Shown piece after piece: positions 7,807-15,658 of a DNA stretch of 64,000 nucleotides. Position 1 is the first letter of the stretch. Each line of letters starts with the position of its first letter. Both the position numbers and the translations under genes were made by a program. A model generated the notes under the pieces. That model worked only from the letters and a program-made list of their open reading frames with translations, did no database searches and was not told where the DNA came from. This stretch comes from Planococcus sp. MB-3u-03 (lineage in GTDB: Bacteria; Bacillota; Bacilli; Bacillales_A; Planococcaceae): assembly GCF_002833405.1 (NCBI RefSeq), contig NZ_CP025124.1:6809-70808 (forward strand), read 5' to 3'.

Positions 7807-9415
7807 GGTGGATTTGACCGAAATTAATGACCGGCTGGAACGAAACCTCGAAGAGATGTTTCAAAACAACCGATTCCAAGACATGCTCAATGTCATGGCC
7901 AGTGGCCACCAATACTCGTTCAATAACGTGCTGATGATTGCCGGGCAAAATCCTGAAGCGACGATGGTTCGTGGGTTCAGGCAATGGCAAGCCCTAGGTC
8001 GTCACGTCAATAAAGGGGAAAAGAGCATTGATATCTTGGTCCCTTCATTTAAAAAAGTCGAAGTGCAGAAAGTGAACGAACAGACAGGTGAAGTGTTACG
8101 CGATAAGAACGGGGATCTTCAATCTGAAGTTCGACAAAGCATCACCGGCTTTCGGATCGGCAAGGTCTTCGATGTCTCTCAAACGGACGGAAAAGAGATT
8201 CCGAACCTCCGAGACTTTATCCAAAAAGACTTAACATCACCAGATTCCTTGAAGGAATTGTATGACCGGTTCATCCATCAAACGAATGAGAACTCACAAC
8301 CGTTAACCATTCGGGAAGAAGCACATGAAGGACAAACCTACGGCGGTTATTTCAGTCCCCAAAAAGAGGAAATCGTCATCAACACGGCTGTTTCCAAGAG
8401 CACTGAGCAAAAATTCCGTGTCTTAATTCACGAATATGCGCACAGTCAGCTCCATCATAAGGAAAGCGACATCAAAGACCTGCCGAGAGGCCATAAAGAA
8501 GCCCAAGCTGAATGCGCAGCCTATATCGTTTCCCAATACTATGGCTTCGATACCAACCTTTCCTCCACCGGCTACATCGCCACCTGGGCGCAAGATTTGA
8601 ACTTGGCTAAACAAGCCATCAAAGAAGTACAAGATGTCTCCCGTGCGACGATTGAACACGTCAACTCGCTACAGAACGAAAAGATTCAAGATTTTTATCA
8701 ATCCATCAATCCTGAACAGGTGAAGGAATCGGTCGAAACCAAGTTGAAACTATCGCTTGAAGATAAACCGACCTTGCAGCTGTTGGATGCCAAAAATGGA
8801 CTCGTCGTTTTCGCGACCGTGGAACAGAACGAACGGGATCAGCACTTCAGCCTTCGTACCAATACAAATCGGATTCTTCCGTTAAGTGAATTGGACGATC
8901 GTTATGCGGTATTAAATGTATTGGAAAACAAAGGGCAGTTGGTCCAGGAATATCAAAAGGTCGAAGATGTCCTGGAAGTGACGAAACTGGACGAAGGGAA
9001 ATACGCCGTGACCGTAGAAGGCGGCGAAAGTTCGCAGCGCACCTTCCATAAAAAAGCTGAAGGGGAGCGATTTATTGGAAAAGCTGCACTTGCCCAATCA
9101 TTGAATACAGACCGGTACTTGGGCCGTTCTCAACACAAAGAAGCCCCTCGTCTTCAGCAACTCAATGAAAAGCATTTAAATGAACGACTGAGCCGAGTGC
9201 TGAAGCAACCGAATTTACAAGCAGAAGCGAAGCACGGCGTCACCATCGGATGGCAGTTAGTGAAAAATCCGCAGATCCAGTCCAAGGATGATTTACAAAA
9301 ACACTTGAATGAATTGAATCCGAATCAAGGGAAAACCTCTGAACTAAAAGAAGCTTTCGCTCAATTGAATAAAAGTGAGAGAACGCAAGAAAAAGAAAAT
9401 GAATTAGAGCGTTGA
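7796..9415 (+). CDS. ardC: ArdC-like antirestriction protein with zincin domain
   Basis: This 539-residue protein resembles ArdC, which protects incoming single-stranded plasmid DNA from restriction. The N-terminal ArdC-type single-strand DNA binding region (residues 5 to about 130) includes HQYSFNNVLMIAGQNP and ARG-type FRQWQALGRHVNKGEK. A metallopeptidase motif HEYAH (His212, Glu213, His216) is followed by KEAQAECAAYIV, supplying a further Glu ligand. A long helical tail of about 250 residues is variable in the family. It overlaps the small gene upstream and ends the transfer operon; a strong terminator follows within 10 bases. Confidence 0.86.
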   Translation: MSTKVDLTEINDRLERNLEEMFQNNRFQDMLNVMASGHQYSFNNVLMIAGQNPEATMVRGFRQWQALGRHVNKGEKSIDILVPSFKKVEVQKVNEQTGEVLRDKNGDLQSEVRQSITGFRIGKVFDVSQTDGKEIPNLRDFIQKDLTSPDSLKELYDRFIHQTNENSQPLTIREEAHEGQTYGGYFSPQKEEIVINTAVSKSTEQKFRVLIHEYAHSQLHHKESDIKDLPRGHKEAQAECAAYIVSQYYGFDTNLSSTGYIATWAQDLNLAKQAIKEVQDVSRATIEHVNSLQNEKIQDFYQSINPEQVKESVETKLKLSLEDKPTLQLLDAKNGLVVFATVEQNERDQHFSLRTNTNRILPLSELDDRYAVLNVLENKGQLVQEYQKVEDVLEVTKLDEGKYAVTVEGGESSQRTFHKKAEGERFIGKAALAQSLNTDRYLGRSQHKEAPRLQQLNEKHLNERLSRVLKQPNLQAEAKHGVTIGWQLVKNPQIQSKDDLQKHLNELNPNQGKTSELKEAFAQLNKSERTQEKENELER

Positions 9416-9417
9416 GG

Positions 9418-9458
9418 TAAAAAGCATTGGAGAAGAATTCCTTCTCCAATGCTTTTTC
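9418..9458 (+). terminator. Rho-independent terminator after ardC-like gene
   Basis: AAAGCATTGGAGAAG pairs with CTTCTCCAATGCTTT around a tight AATTC centre and is followed by TTCT. It begins a few bases after the stop codon and closes the relaxase-to-ardC operon. Confidence 0.88.
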
Positions 9459-9739
9459 TATGTCAGAACATGAATTTATTGGGTTACGCACGCTATTAAG
9501 CTTAATTTTGTAAAATGATTCCCCTTTATTACATTTTAAATCGGAAAAGATTAAAATTAGTGTTATTTTCATTAATAAATTTAGAATTTCAGTAATTAAA
9601 AGTGATATATCTATAAAAATAAACCTTTACTAGTTATTTTTTATCCATTTTCTATTTTTGTATTATTTACAATATAAAGAAAAATATTATGTTAAAGACA
9701 CCACTCAAATGGAAACTATTGTAGAACGGAGATTAGTAA
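9459..9739. other. AT-rich intergenic region, no gene seen
   Basis: About 280 bases of very AT-rich DNA separate the transfer operon from the next gene. Runs such as TATAAAGAAAAATATTATG near 9673-9692 may hold the promoter of the 9740 gene. I find no frame with a ribosome binding site and no clear hairpin. Confidence 0.4.
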
Positions 9740-10039
9740 ATGAGAATTCTGCCCACGGTGTACAAAGCTAAGTCTGAAATTGCCCGGTTAGAAAAATACG
9801 TGTTTCTCGCCGAGAGTTATGGTGAACAAACTCTTGAAAAACAAATCATTAAACACTATGCCTATATCGGCAGTATTTCCAAAACCGTTGCTCATTTGAA
9901 CGAAAAACGAGCAAACGAAGGATTAGCCCCCATTGAACTTTCCTATGCGAAAGAAGTCATTCAATCCAAGCCAGCAGATGCATTACACCGGATGGTTCGC
10001 ACTCGCTATAGACAGAAAATGAGACATTTACAGTACTGA
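9740..10039 (+). CDS. 99-residue basic protein of unknown function
   Basis: The protein (MRILPTVYKAKSEIARLEKYVFLAESYG...) is basic and mostly helical, ending RTRYRQKMRHLQY. ATG 9740 follows a GGAGA site. The composition and the segment SISKTVAHLNEKRANEGLAPIE look like a small DNA-binding or plasmid establishment protein, but no family is recognised. It stands alone after an AT-rich region and precedes a small membrane protein gene. Confidence 0.65.
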   Translation: MRILPTVYKAKSEIARLEKYVFLAESYGEQTLEKQIIKHYAYIGSISKTVAHLNEKRANEGLAPIELSYAKEVIQSKPADALHRMVRTRYRQKMRHLQY

Positions 10040-10114
10040 ACATGGACGAACGTTCGATGACCTCTTGAATTCAATAAGGCTTCGCTGTATAGAGCGAAAG
10101 AAACGAGGCATCTA

Positions 10115-10366
10115 TTGAAAGATCCTGAAGAAAAAGAAGACGTAATCCTGAAAGGAGAAATCCCGCTAATGTTTGTAGGGTTTGCCCTGCTAATCGGTAG
10201 TTTTTATTGGCGGTTGCTCTTCCACTTCTTTTTTATCATTCCATCCCTGATCTTTTTTCTGCGAAGTATGGATGATTTTAAAAAAGGAAATAAGAAATCG
10301 ATGTACTGGAATATGGTCTCTGGCCTCATCTTTTTCGCCTTGATCTTTTTAGCAAGTACCAATTGA
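10115..10366 (+). CDS. Small two-to-three-helix membrane protein
   Basis: The 83-residue product starts at TTG 10115 behind ACGAGG. After a charged N-terminus it has hydrophobic segments at about residues 16-30, 32-49 and 64-80, separated by a basic loop (DDFKKGNKKS). It has no cysteine or enzymatic motif. Proteins of this size in the early-transferred region can be entry-exclusion or establishment factors, but that is only positional inference. Confidence 0.6.
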   Translation: MKDPEEKEDVILKGEIPLMFVGFALLIGSFYWRLLFHFFFIIPSLIFFLRSMDDFKKGNKKSMYWNMVSGLIFFALIFLASTN

Positions 10367-10408
10367 TGTTTAATTGATAGGATAAACTCAAGTGCAGAGC
10401 ATCTTCAC

Positions 10409-10580
10409 GGGCGACTGCACAAGAGCGCCTAGCAACCATTGTTTCAAGGCGCTCTATGTGTCGCTTCCCCCTAAAAAAGCCGATAATCAGGGGCTGTAAC
10501 CTGCCGGAAACAGTCCCTAGATTCCTGTCGTTTTCTTAACGGGTGAACGAGTCGAACAACAAAAGACAGAGCAAATGGGA
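10409..10580 (+). ncRNA. Candidate structured RNA, copy B (unidentified family)
   Basis: Bases 10409-10556 match copy A at 2539-2686. The helices are better paired here: GGGCGAC with GTCGC..CCC, GAGCGCC with GGCGCTC, AGGGGCTGT with ACAGTCCCT, and CCTGT with ACGGG. The segment CTAAAAAAGCCGATAATCAG is identical in both copies, as expected for a functional single-stranded core. A terminator follows. It is in direct orientation with copy A about 7.9 kb away. The family is not recognised. Confidence 0.5.
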
Positions 10581-10610
10581 AGGCAGCCGAAACGGCTGCC
10601 TTTTGTCGTT
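10581..10610 (+). terminator. Terminator after structured RNA copy B
   Basis: AAGGCAGCCG and CGGCTGCCTT pair around AAA and are followed by TTGTCGTTATTTTTT. It most likely ends the RNA-like element just upstream. Confidence 0.75.
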
Positions 10611-10617
10611 ATTTTTT

Positions 10618-10846
10618 GCTTTTGGCCACCGGAGCGTACACAGCCCCAGTCTGTCTAAGCTCGAAATACGGACAGATTCCTTGGCTTCGCCCTATCCCTA
10701 TTTCGAGCCAAGACAGGAGCCGACAAAGCCCGTGTTCAGTCAAGGGGCACCAAACTTTTTTAGGTCGGCTTCGCTAAAAAACTTTGGCGCTGGGACCCTT
10801 GACTGGTCGGCTATGGGGTGTGGCCGTCCTCCTTACCAAAAGGCAA
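10618..10846. repeat. Large branched hairpin region upstream of radC-like gene
   Basis: An outer stem pairs roughly 10618-10647 with 10815-10845 (CTTTTGG with CCAAAAG, CACA..CCCC with GGGGTGTG). Inside it are two long hairpins. The first is CTGTCTAAGCTCGAAATA (10651-10668) with TATTTCGAGCCAAGACAG (10699-10716). The second is CAGTCAAGGG (10737-10746) with CCCTTGACTG (10796-10805), extended by an ACTTTTTTAG/CTAAAAAACT inner stem. There is no credible reading frame. Such folding is typical of single-strand origins and of single-stranded-DNA promoters in plasmid leading regions; which one applies is inference. Confidence 0.65.
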
Positions 10847-10907
10847 AAAATAATCCCTTTTGGGACCATTCCCGCCCGGCGGACAAAACAAAAAGGAGCG
10901 ATACCCC

Positions 10908-11366
10908 ATGAAACTCGAAAAAATCATTGAAATCACACGTATTAAACAAGAAGTGAAAGAAGTCGAAGAAACCTATAAAAGCGTCCTTCCCGAACGCATT
11001 CAGAGTTCCACAGATGCCATCAATTTTGCGAAAGCTCTCATCGGAGATGAGGACCGGGAGGTTTTCTTGGTCATCTGCTTGAACATCAAAAATGAAATCT
11101 CGGTGGTTCATCGTTGCCACACCGGAAGCTTGAATGCCAGTGTCGTTCATCCACGCGAAGTATTCAAAGCCGCCATTTTGAATAACTCCGGAAGTATTCT
11201 AGTAGCTCATAACCATCCCTCCGGCGACTGCCAATATTCCAATGAAGACGTAGCTGTCAGCAAGCGATTGATGGATGCCGGCGAACTGATTGGCATTGAA
11301 GTGTTGGATTCACTAATTGTCAGCCAAAAAGGAGGCGTTTCCTTGAGGGAACTCGGGGTACTCTAA
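10908..11366 (+). CDS. RadC-like JAB/MPN-domain protein
   Basis: This 152-residue protein is a RadC-type JAMM domain without the N-terminal helix-hairpin-helix part of full RadC. The metal site reads HNHPSGD at His101 and His103, with Asp114 seven residues after the motif and an upstream acidic residue near Glu51. ATG 10908 is chosen because it follows AAAAAGGAG; the open frame further upstream lies in the hairpin region. Plasmid-borne RadC-like genes often sit in the leading region near antirestriction genes. Biochemical function of the family is not settled, and I infer only an establishment or DNA-processing role. Confidence 0.86.
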   Translation: MKLEKIIEITRIKQEVKEVEETYKSVLPERIQSSTDAINFAKALIGDEDREVFLVICLNIKNEISVVHRCHTGSLNASVVHPREVFKAAILNNSGSILVAHNHPSGDCQYSNEDVAVSKRLMDAGELIGIEVLDSLIVSQKGGVSLRELGVL

Positions 11367-11397
11367 AAACCCCGTCCCTACAGGCTTCTCAGACGAA

Positions 11398-11550
11398 ATG
11401 AACCATATCATCTACCGTTTAAGAAAAGATAAATCCCTCAGAAGGCGAATCTCAGACATGGGATTCATCTTTTGCAAGGGAGATTCCGCAAACCTCATGG
11501 TTGCATTGAAAGAATGGCAGGGAAAAAAGAAAATGACCGATGCAAAATAA
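11398..11550 (+). CDS. Possible 50-residue basic protein
   Basis: A short frame reads MNHIIYRLRKDKSLRRRISD and ends KKMTDAK. It is basic and follows the radC-like gene by 31 bases, but no convincing ribosome binding site is visible. Its stop lies within the following terminator hairpin. It may be a real small gene of the same transcript or chance. Confidence 0.35.
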   Translation: MNHIIYRLRKDKSLRRRISDMGFIFCKGDSANLMVALKEWQGKKKMTDAK

Positions 11551-11575
11551 GTTGCATCGGTCATTTTCTTTTGAC
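11530..11575. terminator. Bidirectional terminator between convergent genes
   Basis: AAAATGACCGATGCAA and TTGCATCGGTCATTTT pair around a six-base loop, with T-rich sequence on both sides. It separates the rightward radC-like unit from the leftward YolD-like gene. Confidence 0.82.
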
Positions 11576-11583
11576 GATTTTAG

Positions 11584-11946
11584 TCAATCCACTAACTGAA
11601 TGCCTACCAAGCTCTCAACCGGCAATCGCTGCCGTCCGGATGTATCTTCATAAACCAGTTGCCCATTCCTCAAATCGATTTCTTGAATCACCCCAGTATG
11701 CGTAAAAAACGCGCCGTTTTTCCATGTCTTCAGTTGGACCTCACATCTTCGGCTCATGGCGATTTCCACTTCTTCCTGGATGGCTTGCAAATCAAACTCG
11801 GTCAATTCGGGTTTCGACACCTGGTCCTCTTCTTCGTAGAATGCTTTGATTAACCGGACGTGTTCCGTCAGCAGCATCCCTTGCCATTTAATTAACCCTC
11901 GATCGCTGACAGCGCCTACTTGTTTTGTGTGTTTTGTTGTTTTCAT
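11584..11946 (-). CDS. YolD-like SOS-associated protein
   Basis: The 120-residue product has the YolD-like pattern DRGLIKWQGMLLTEHVRLIK near its start and a C-terminal small barrel (GVIQEIDLRNGQLVYEDTSG). YolD-like proteins usually accompany a Y-family translesion polymerase (UvrX/YqjW) and are damage-induced. No polymerase gene is next to it here. ATG 11946 is chosen for its AAAGGAGG site; the longer open frame upstream has none. A DinR/LexA box overlaps its promoter, matching SOS control. Confidence 0.82.
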   Translation of the reverse strand: MKTTKHTKQVGAVSDRGLIKWQGMLLTEHVRLIKAFYEEEDQVSKPELTEFDLQAIQEEVEIAMSRRCEVQLKTWKNGAFFTHTGVIQEIDLRNGQLVYEDTSGRQRLPVESLVGIQLVD

Positions 11947-11971
11947 GCTATCGCCTCCTTTCAAATAAAAA

Positions 11972-11992
11972 GAACACACGTTCTTATCATAC
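11972..11992 (-). promoter_or_regulatory. DinR/LexA-type SOS box over the YolD promoter
   Basis: GAACACACGTTC (11972-11983) matches the Bacillus DinR box core GAAC-4 bases-GTTC. On the minus strand TATGAT, a good -10, lies directly upstream at 11986-11991, so bound repressor would block the promoter. The box is about 26 bases from the YolD-like start codon. Confidence 0.72.
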
Positions 11993-12039
11993 CACTCTAG
12001 AAGCGCTCTGAATCCTCCCTTTATAAATAAGCACACAAA

Positions 12040-12072
12040 AACCCATTCTCTTGAAGACCAAGAAAATGGGTT
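12040..12072 (-). terminator. Terminator of the DUF5348-like gene
   Basis: AACCCATTTTCTTG and CAAGAGAATGGGTT (minus-strand sense) pair imperfectly around a short loop and run into TTTGTG on the minus strand. It lies about 64 bases past the stop of the gene at 12136-12531. Confidence 0.68.
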
Positions 12073-12135
12073 CTCGCTATTTTTCGAATCACATCATTAA
12101 GTTTATTGCTGTTGCTGCAGAAAGAGTCTCTTATA

Positions 12136-12531
12136 TTATCGACATCTTGCTTGTAGACCCTCCAAAGGTTGTTTGATGCCTACCGCAAAGTAATCCTCAC
12201 CGTCATGCTCAATTCGTGTTCGTGCGTATATTTCTTGTGATTCATCCCAGATTTCAAGGGGACTGCCCGACGTAAAGTAATCTTCAGCGCCTTCGATTTC
12301 ATAACGTCCATCCGACCGTTTAATAATTCTTTCACTGGCTTGAATCGGTTTTTGAAGGTACTCAACCGAATAAATTAAGCTATACAGATGGTCTGTTACT
12401 TTTCGAATTTCTCGCTCTTCAAAGCGTTGTTCCGGATCTTCACGGTCGTGCTCAAACTCTTCTTCTTTTGATATCCCTTTTAAAGCAGGCAACGTAGCCG
12501 CCAACTTTTTCTTGGCCTCTTCTAATCTCAA
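12136..12531 (-). CDS. DUF5348-like protein
   Basis: This 131-residue acidic protein has a charged helical first half (EEAKKKLAATLPALKGISKEEE) and a second half patterned as a small beta domain (SDGRYEIEGAEDYFTSGSPLEIW, then ARTRIEHDGEDYFAVG). That second part resembles DUF5348, common on Gram-positive plasmids and integrative elements and of unknown function. It is leftward, with the YolD-like gene about 190 bases downstream beyond a terminator. Confidence 0.7.
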   Translation of the reverse strand: MRLEEAKKKLAATLPALKGISKEEEFEHDREDPEQRFEEREIRKVTDHLYSLIYSVEYLQKPIQASERIIKRSDGRYEIEGAEDYFTSGSPLEIWDESQEIYARTRIEHDGEDYFAVGIKQPLEGLQARCR

Positions 12532-12539
12532 GTAAATGC

Positions 12540-13100
12540 CCCCTTAATGTTTGTTGCAGTTTCTCGGATGAACAAGTTCTCTCTATAGTATATCGCATTT
12601 ATACACTGAACTTTAAGCTATCTTTTTCATTCTTTACCTGTTGATTCGCGTTCTTCTATTTTTTCTTTTTCGAAAAGTCGTTGTCAATACATCCATTCGC
12701 CTTGTGATTTCATTGTTCAGACTTTTTTCCAGTATCGTTAAAATAACCTCTAGCTCTCTCTACGTAAATCCTCAATAAAGCCGATTTTCTTCGTATCGAT
12801 CAAATCAAATCACTCTTCTGGCCCCTCTCTGTACTTTTTTAAGTGGTTATTCTGTATATTTAGATATGGAGTACACCAAAGTGCACTTTACTCCTCTATC
12901 TTTATGGATCCTCTTTGAGAGTCATAGATAAAAGGGCAACAAAGTAGGCTTTAACCAGAATTTAATAGCCCTTTCTATTTATGTAACTGCTAATTCTCCA
13001 TCGTAATTTCAATTAGAACATTTAAATTACTAGCTATACTCGACACTTTTTTCACATTTAAAGTTTATTATCTATTAAATAAACTACTTATATATGGGGG
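12540..13100. other. Intergenic region without a supported gene
   Basis: About 560 AT-rich bases separate the transfer block from the accessory genes. A weak hairpin (AAAGGGC/GCCCTTT, about 12930-12972) is the only structure I see. No frame has a ribosome binding site or family resemblance. This may be the boundary between the backbone and the inserted resistance region. Confidence 0.4.
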
Positions 13101-13106
13101 ATAATA

Positions 13107-13595
13107 ATGAAAATTGAAATCTTTCAACCAATCGTGGAACAAAAAGAGATTTTGAAGAATTTATTGGAGTTGTACCAATATGATTTTTCAGAGTTTGAAT
13201 CTGAAGATGTAGATGAAAATGGATTGTTTGGCTATAAATATCTGGATTGTTATTGGGACGAACCAAACCACTATCCATTTTTATTTCAAGTGGACGGTAA
13301 GTATGCAGGATTTGCTTTGGTACGTAAGATACCTGTTGAAGATACAAGTAATCCTTCTTATATGAAAATGTGTGAGTTTTTTGTAATGAGAAAATATCGA
13401 AAAGAAGGCATTGGAAAACGAGCAGCCTTTCATATTTTCAATCTCTTTCAAGATACCTGGGAAGTGGGGAACTTGAAACCAACCTTCCAGCTCAAAAGTT
13501 TTGGAGAGGTAATTTCTGAGTATACTAACAATAATTACTCGGAATTTTATCGAGACCAATGGCCTGGACCGATTCAAAGATTCGTCACAGTTTAG
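13107..13595 (+). CDS. GNAT-family N-acetyltransferase
   Basis: The 162-residue protein has a GNAT fold. The acetyl-CoA binding motif is RKYRKEGIGKRAAF (about residues 94-107), preceded by the typical strand MKMCEFFVMRK and followed by a conserved-type ending (YSEFYRDQWPGPIQRFV). The substrate is not evident. ATG 13107 follows TATGGGGGATAATA, with GGGGG acting as the ribosome binding site. It is monocistronic and has a hairpin downstream. Confidence 0.83.
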   Translation: MKIEIFQPIVEQKEILKNLLELYQYDFSEFESEDVDENGLFGYKYLDCYWDEPNHYPFLFQVDGKYAGFALVRKIPVEDTSNPSYMKMCEFFVMRKYRKEGIGKRAAFHIFNLFQDTWEVGNLKPTFQLKSFGEVISEYTNNNYSEFYRDQWPGPIQRFVTV

Positions 13596-13631
13596 CTTAT
13601 ATACACGCTTCAAATAATATAACCAGAAAAA

Positions 13632-13690
13632 CCCCAACTGGTAGTCACTTTCTTAAAGTGTCTACCAGTTGGGGGCAGTTCAGTTTTTAA
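13632..13690 (+). terminator. Terminator after acetyltransferase gene
   Basis: CCCCAACTGGTAG (13632-13644) pairs perfectly with CTACCAGTTGGGG (13662-13674), with an inner ACTTT/AAAGT stem. TTTTT follows at 13684-13688, a little distant, so efficiency is uncertain. Confidence 0.6.
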
Positions 13691-13867
13691 AAGATAATTC
13701 TCCCTCAACTTCTTAAATTTAATTGTGTCATTCGATTCTTAAATCGCCTTAAACTATATATCGGGCTTTTTAAATACACTTCAATAAAAAGGCTGAGGAA
13801 AAATTTCATTGGGCTTTGCTCTAAAACAAAGCGACCTAAACAGCAAGCTGTTCTCTTATTAACCTCT

Positions 13868-14410
13868 TCAGAAAGCTTTTGGTTTAATCGCTTCCATGTA
13901 CCCTCTTATGTCTTCTTCCGACATTTCACCCGTAATAATTTTTACGATATCTCCATCTGGATTGATCAACATGGTAGTAGGAAGTGGGCGAATGTTGTAT
14001 GCCTCCATTACACTTTTATTTTTATCAATAACAATTGGGAAGGTTAAGTTTTTTTGTTCTGCATATTGTTTCACTTCATAGTCAGACTGAGCAATATTTA
14101 CAGCCAATATTTGCACGCCTTGATCCTTGTAATTCTGGTATTGCTTTTCCATCAATGGAAACTCTTTCTCACATGGTTTGCACCAAGTTCCCCAAAAGTT
14201 TACAAAAACTCCTTGTCCTCTATACTCAGATAGTTGCTGGCGCTGCCCATTTAAGTCAGTTAAGGTGAAATCAGGTGCCTTGTCTCCTACCTGTAATACC
14301 TCACTTTGCTCTTTCGTTAGTGCATTATAAATCGTAAATATGATGGCACCCGTCATGACAAGCAAGATAACACTTCTCAAAATTAAACGTTGCTTTTTTC
14401 TTACAGCCAT
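13868..14410 (-). CDS. resA: ResA-like membrane-anchored thiol-disulfide oxidoreductase
   Basis: This 180-residue thioredoxin-fold protein keeps extracytoplasmic cysteines reduced, in Bacillus for cytochrome c maturation. An N-terminal anchor (residues about 11-29) is followed by the AhpC/TSA-type start VGDKAPDFTLTDLNG, active site WCKPC, and the cis-proline loop PLPTTMLINPDG. Length equals that of Bacillus ResA (about 179). It stands 105 bases beyond bdbC in the same direction, so it may share the copper/thiol-redox transcript. A function in making copper or redox proteins on the outer face of the membrane is inferred from neighbours. Confidence 0.87.
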   Translation of the reverse strand: MAVRKKQRLILRSVILLVMTGAIIFTIYNALTKEQSEVLQVGDKAPDFTLTDLNGQRQQLSEYRGQGVFVNFWGTWCKPCEKEFPLMEKQYQNYKDQGVQILAVNIAQSDYEVKQYAEQKNLTFPIVIDKNKSVMEAYNIRPLPTTMLINPDGDIVKIITGEMSEEDIRGYMEAIKPKAF

Positions 14411-14515
14411 ACGTTCCCCCCCTCAGTACTAATCTTTCATCTTTACTAGACCCAAAACCATAGAAATTCTTAAACCTCATAGCAAAGACAGAATAACTTG
14501 AGATGCATATACAGA

Positions 14516-14959
14516 TTAAGAACGAGATTCTCTAAATGCCAGTAATAGCATAGTTACCGTGATTAAAACAAAGGCAATCAATGCCAAGAATGGAATCGTG
14601 ATGAAACCTGCCCAATTGATATATTCTGAGCTGCATGGAACCCCATTGACACAGGGCTTGAATCCACCAAACCCAGGAATTTTTTGTTCCAAGTAGTGCA
14701 GAACGGAAATACTCCCACCCAAAAGGGAGAGTGGCAAAACGTAACGAGGCGCTTTAGTGTCGTTTGTAAAGGTTGCAATGCCCAAAATCAGCACTAAGGG
14801 ATACATGGCAATCCGTTGATACCAGCAAAGTTCGCACGGAATAAAACCTTGCACTTCACTGAAGTATAGGCTTCCCAGCATCGCTACTAGGGAAACAAAC
14901 CACGCACTATAGAGTAGAATCCCCGTTTTTCCAGACTGTCCTTGTTCTTTCGCCATCAC
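14516..14959 (-). CDS. bdbC: BdbC/DsbB-like disulfide bond formation protein
   Basis: The 147-residue membrane protein reoxidises the BdbD oxidase using quinone. It has four hydrophobic segments, the first-loop CELC motif followed by WYQRIAMYP, and a second-loop cysteine pair in CVNGVPCSSEY. These are the two redox pairs of DsbB/BdbC. Its start overlaps the bdbD stop by 4 bases, so the two are co-translated as the usual BdbC-BdbD pair. Confidence 0.92.
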   Translation of the reverse strand: MMAKEQGQSGKTGILLYSAWFVSLVAMLGSLYFSEVQGFIPCELCWYQRIAMYPLVLILGIATFTNDTKAPRYVLPLSLLGGSISVLHYLEQKIPGFGGFKPCVNGVPCSSEYINWAGFITIPFLALIAFVLITVTMLLLAFRESRS

Positions 14960-15633
14960 TCTGCACCTTCCAATTCTTGATCAATCAAGGCTTTGATCGC
15001 ATCATAATCAAAGGGGTCTTCCAATTGTTGGCCGTTAACTGAAATAGTAGGTGTTTGAGAAACACCAGCTTCTTCCACTAGAGCTTCATCCTTTTGGAGC
15101 TGTTCTTGTTGTGACACTTGTTCGATGTCTTCCTTTAGACGAACCTGGTCAATCTCTGGAAATGCTGATGCTACTTCCATCAATTTTTCTGGAGTAATCC
15201 ATGCGGCATCATGGTCTTCTACTGGTTGGGCATCATAAAGAGCTTTATGAAACTCCCAATAAATTTCTGGGCTCTGCTCATAAACCGACTCCGCAGCCAA
15301 AGAACCTAATACAGACTCATTTCCGTGAAAAAATACATTAATATAAGAAAACTTCACCTTTCCTGTTTCCACATAGTCCTCTACAAGCTGAGGATATACC
15401 ATTTCTCCCCAAGCTTTACAAGATGGGCACTTAAAGTCACCGTATTCCACTACTGTCACTGGAGCATTGCCCTCACCTAAAGTGGGCTGTCCGGAAACAT
15501 CCACTTGTGCTGTTTCTACAGCGGGTGCTTCCTCTTGATTCAGAAATACCACTATGACGGATACAATTACTGCTAATACAGCGGTTGCTAGGACGATCCA
15601 TTTCATTTTAGATTGCTTCGATTTATTTCCCAT
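14956..15633 (-). CDS. bdbD: BdbD/DsbA-like thiol-disulfide oxidase
   Basis: The 225-residue protein has an N-terminal membrane anchor (residues about 11-33) and a DsbA-type thioredoxin fold with active site CPSC after VVEYGDFK. The cis-proline loop reads GVSQTPTISVNGQ. It introduces disulfides into exported proteins with BdbC. An in-frame TTG 33 bases upstream is possible, but ATG 15633 has an AGAGGAT site. The gene begins just after copD, so copC-copD-bdbD-bdbC reads as one operon. Confidence 0.9.
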   Translation of the reverse strand: MGNKSKQSKMKWIVLATAVLAVIVSVIVVFLNQEEAPAVETAQVDVSGQPTLGEGNAPVTVVEYGDFKCPSCKAWGEMVYPQLVEDYVETGKVKFSYINVFFHGNESVLGSLAAESVYEQSPEIYWEFHKALYDAQPVEDHDAAWITPEKLMEVASAFPEIDQVRLKEDIEQVSQQEQLQKDEALVEEAGVSQTPTISVNGQQLEDPFDYDAIKALIDQELEGAE

Positions 15634-15658
15634 TTTTATATCCTCTTTTCTACTTTTA

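Noticed and set aside
10543..10911. 122-codon rightward frame over the large hairpin region
   Set aside because: Its length comes from GC-rich inverted repeats; no ribosome binding site or family pattern, and it overlaps the better supported start of the RadC-like gene.
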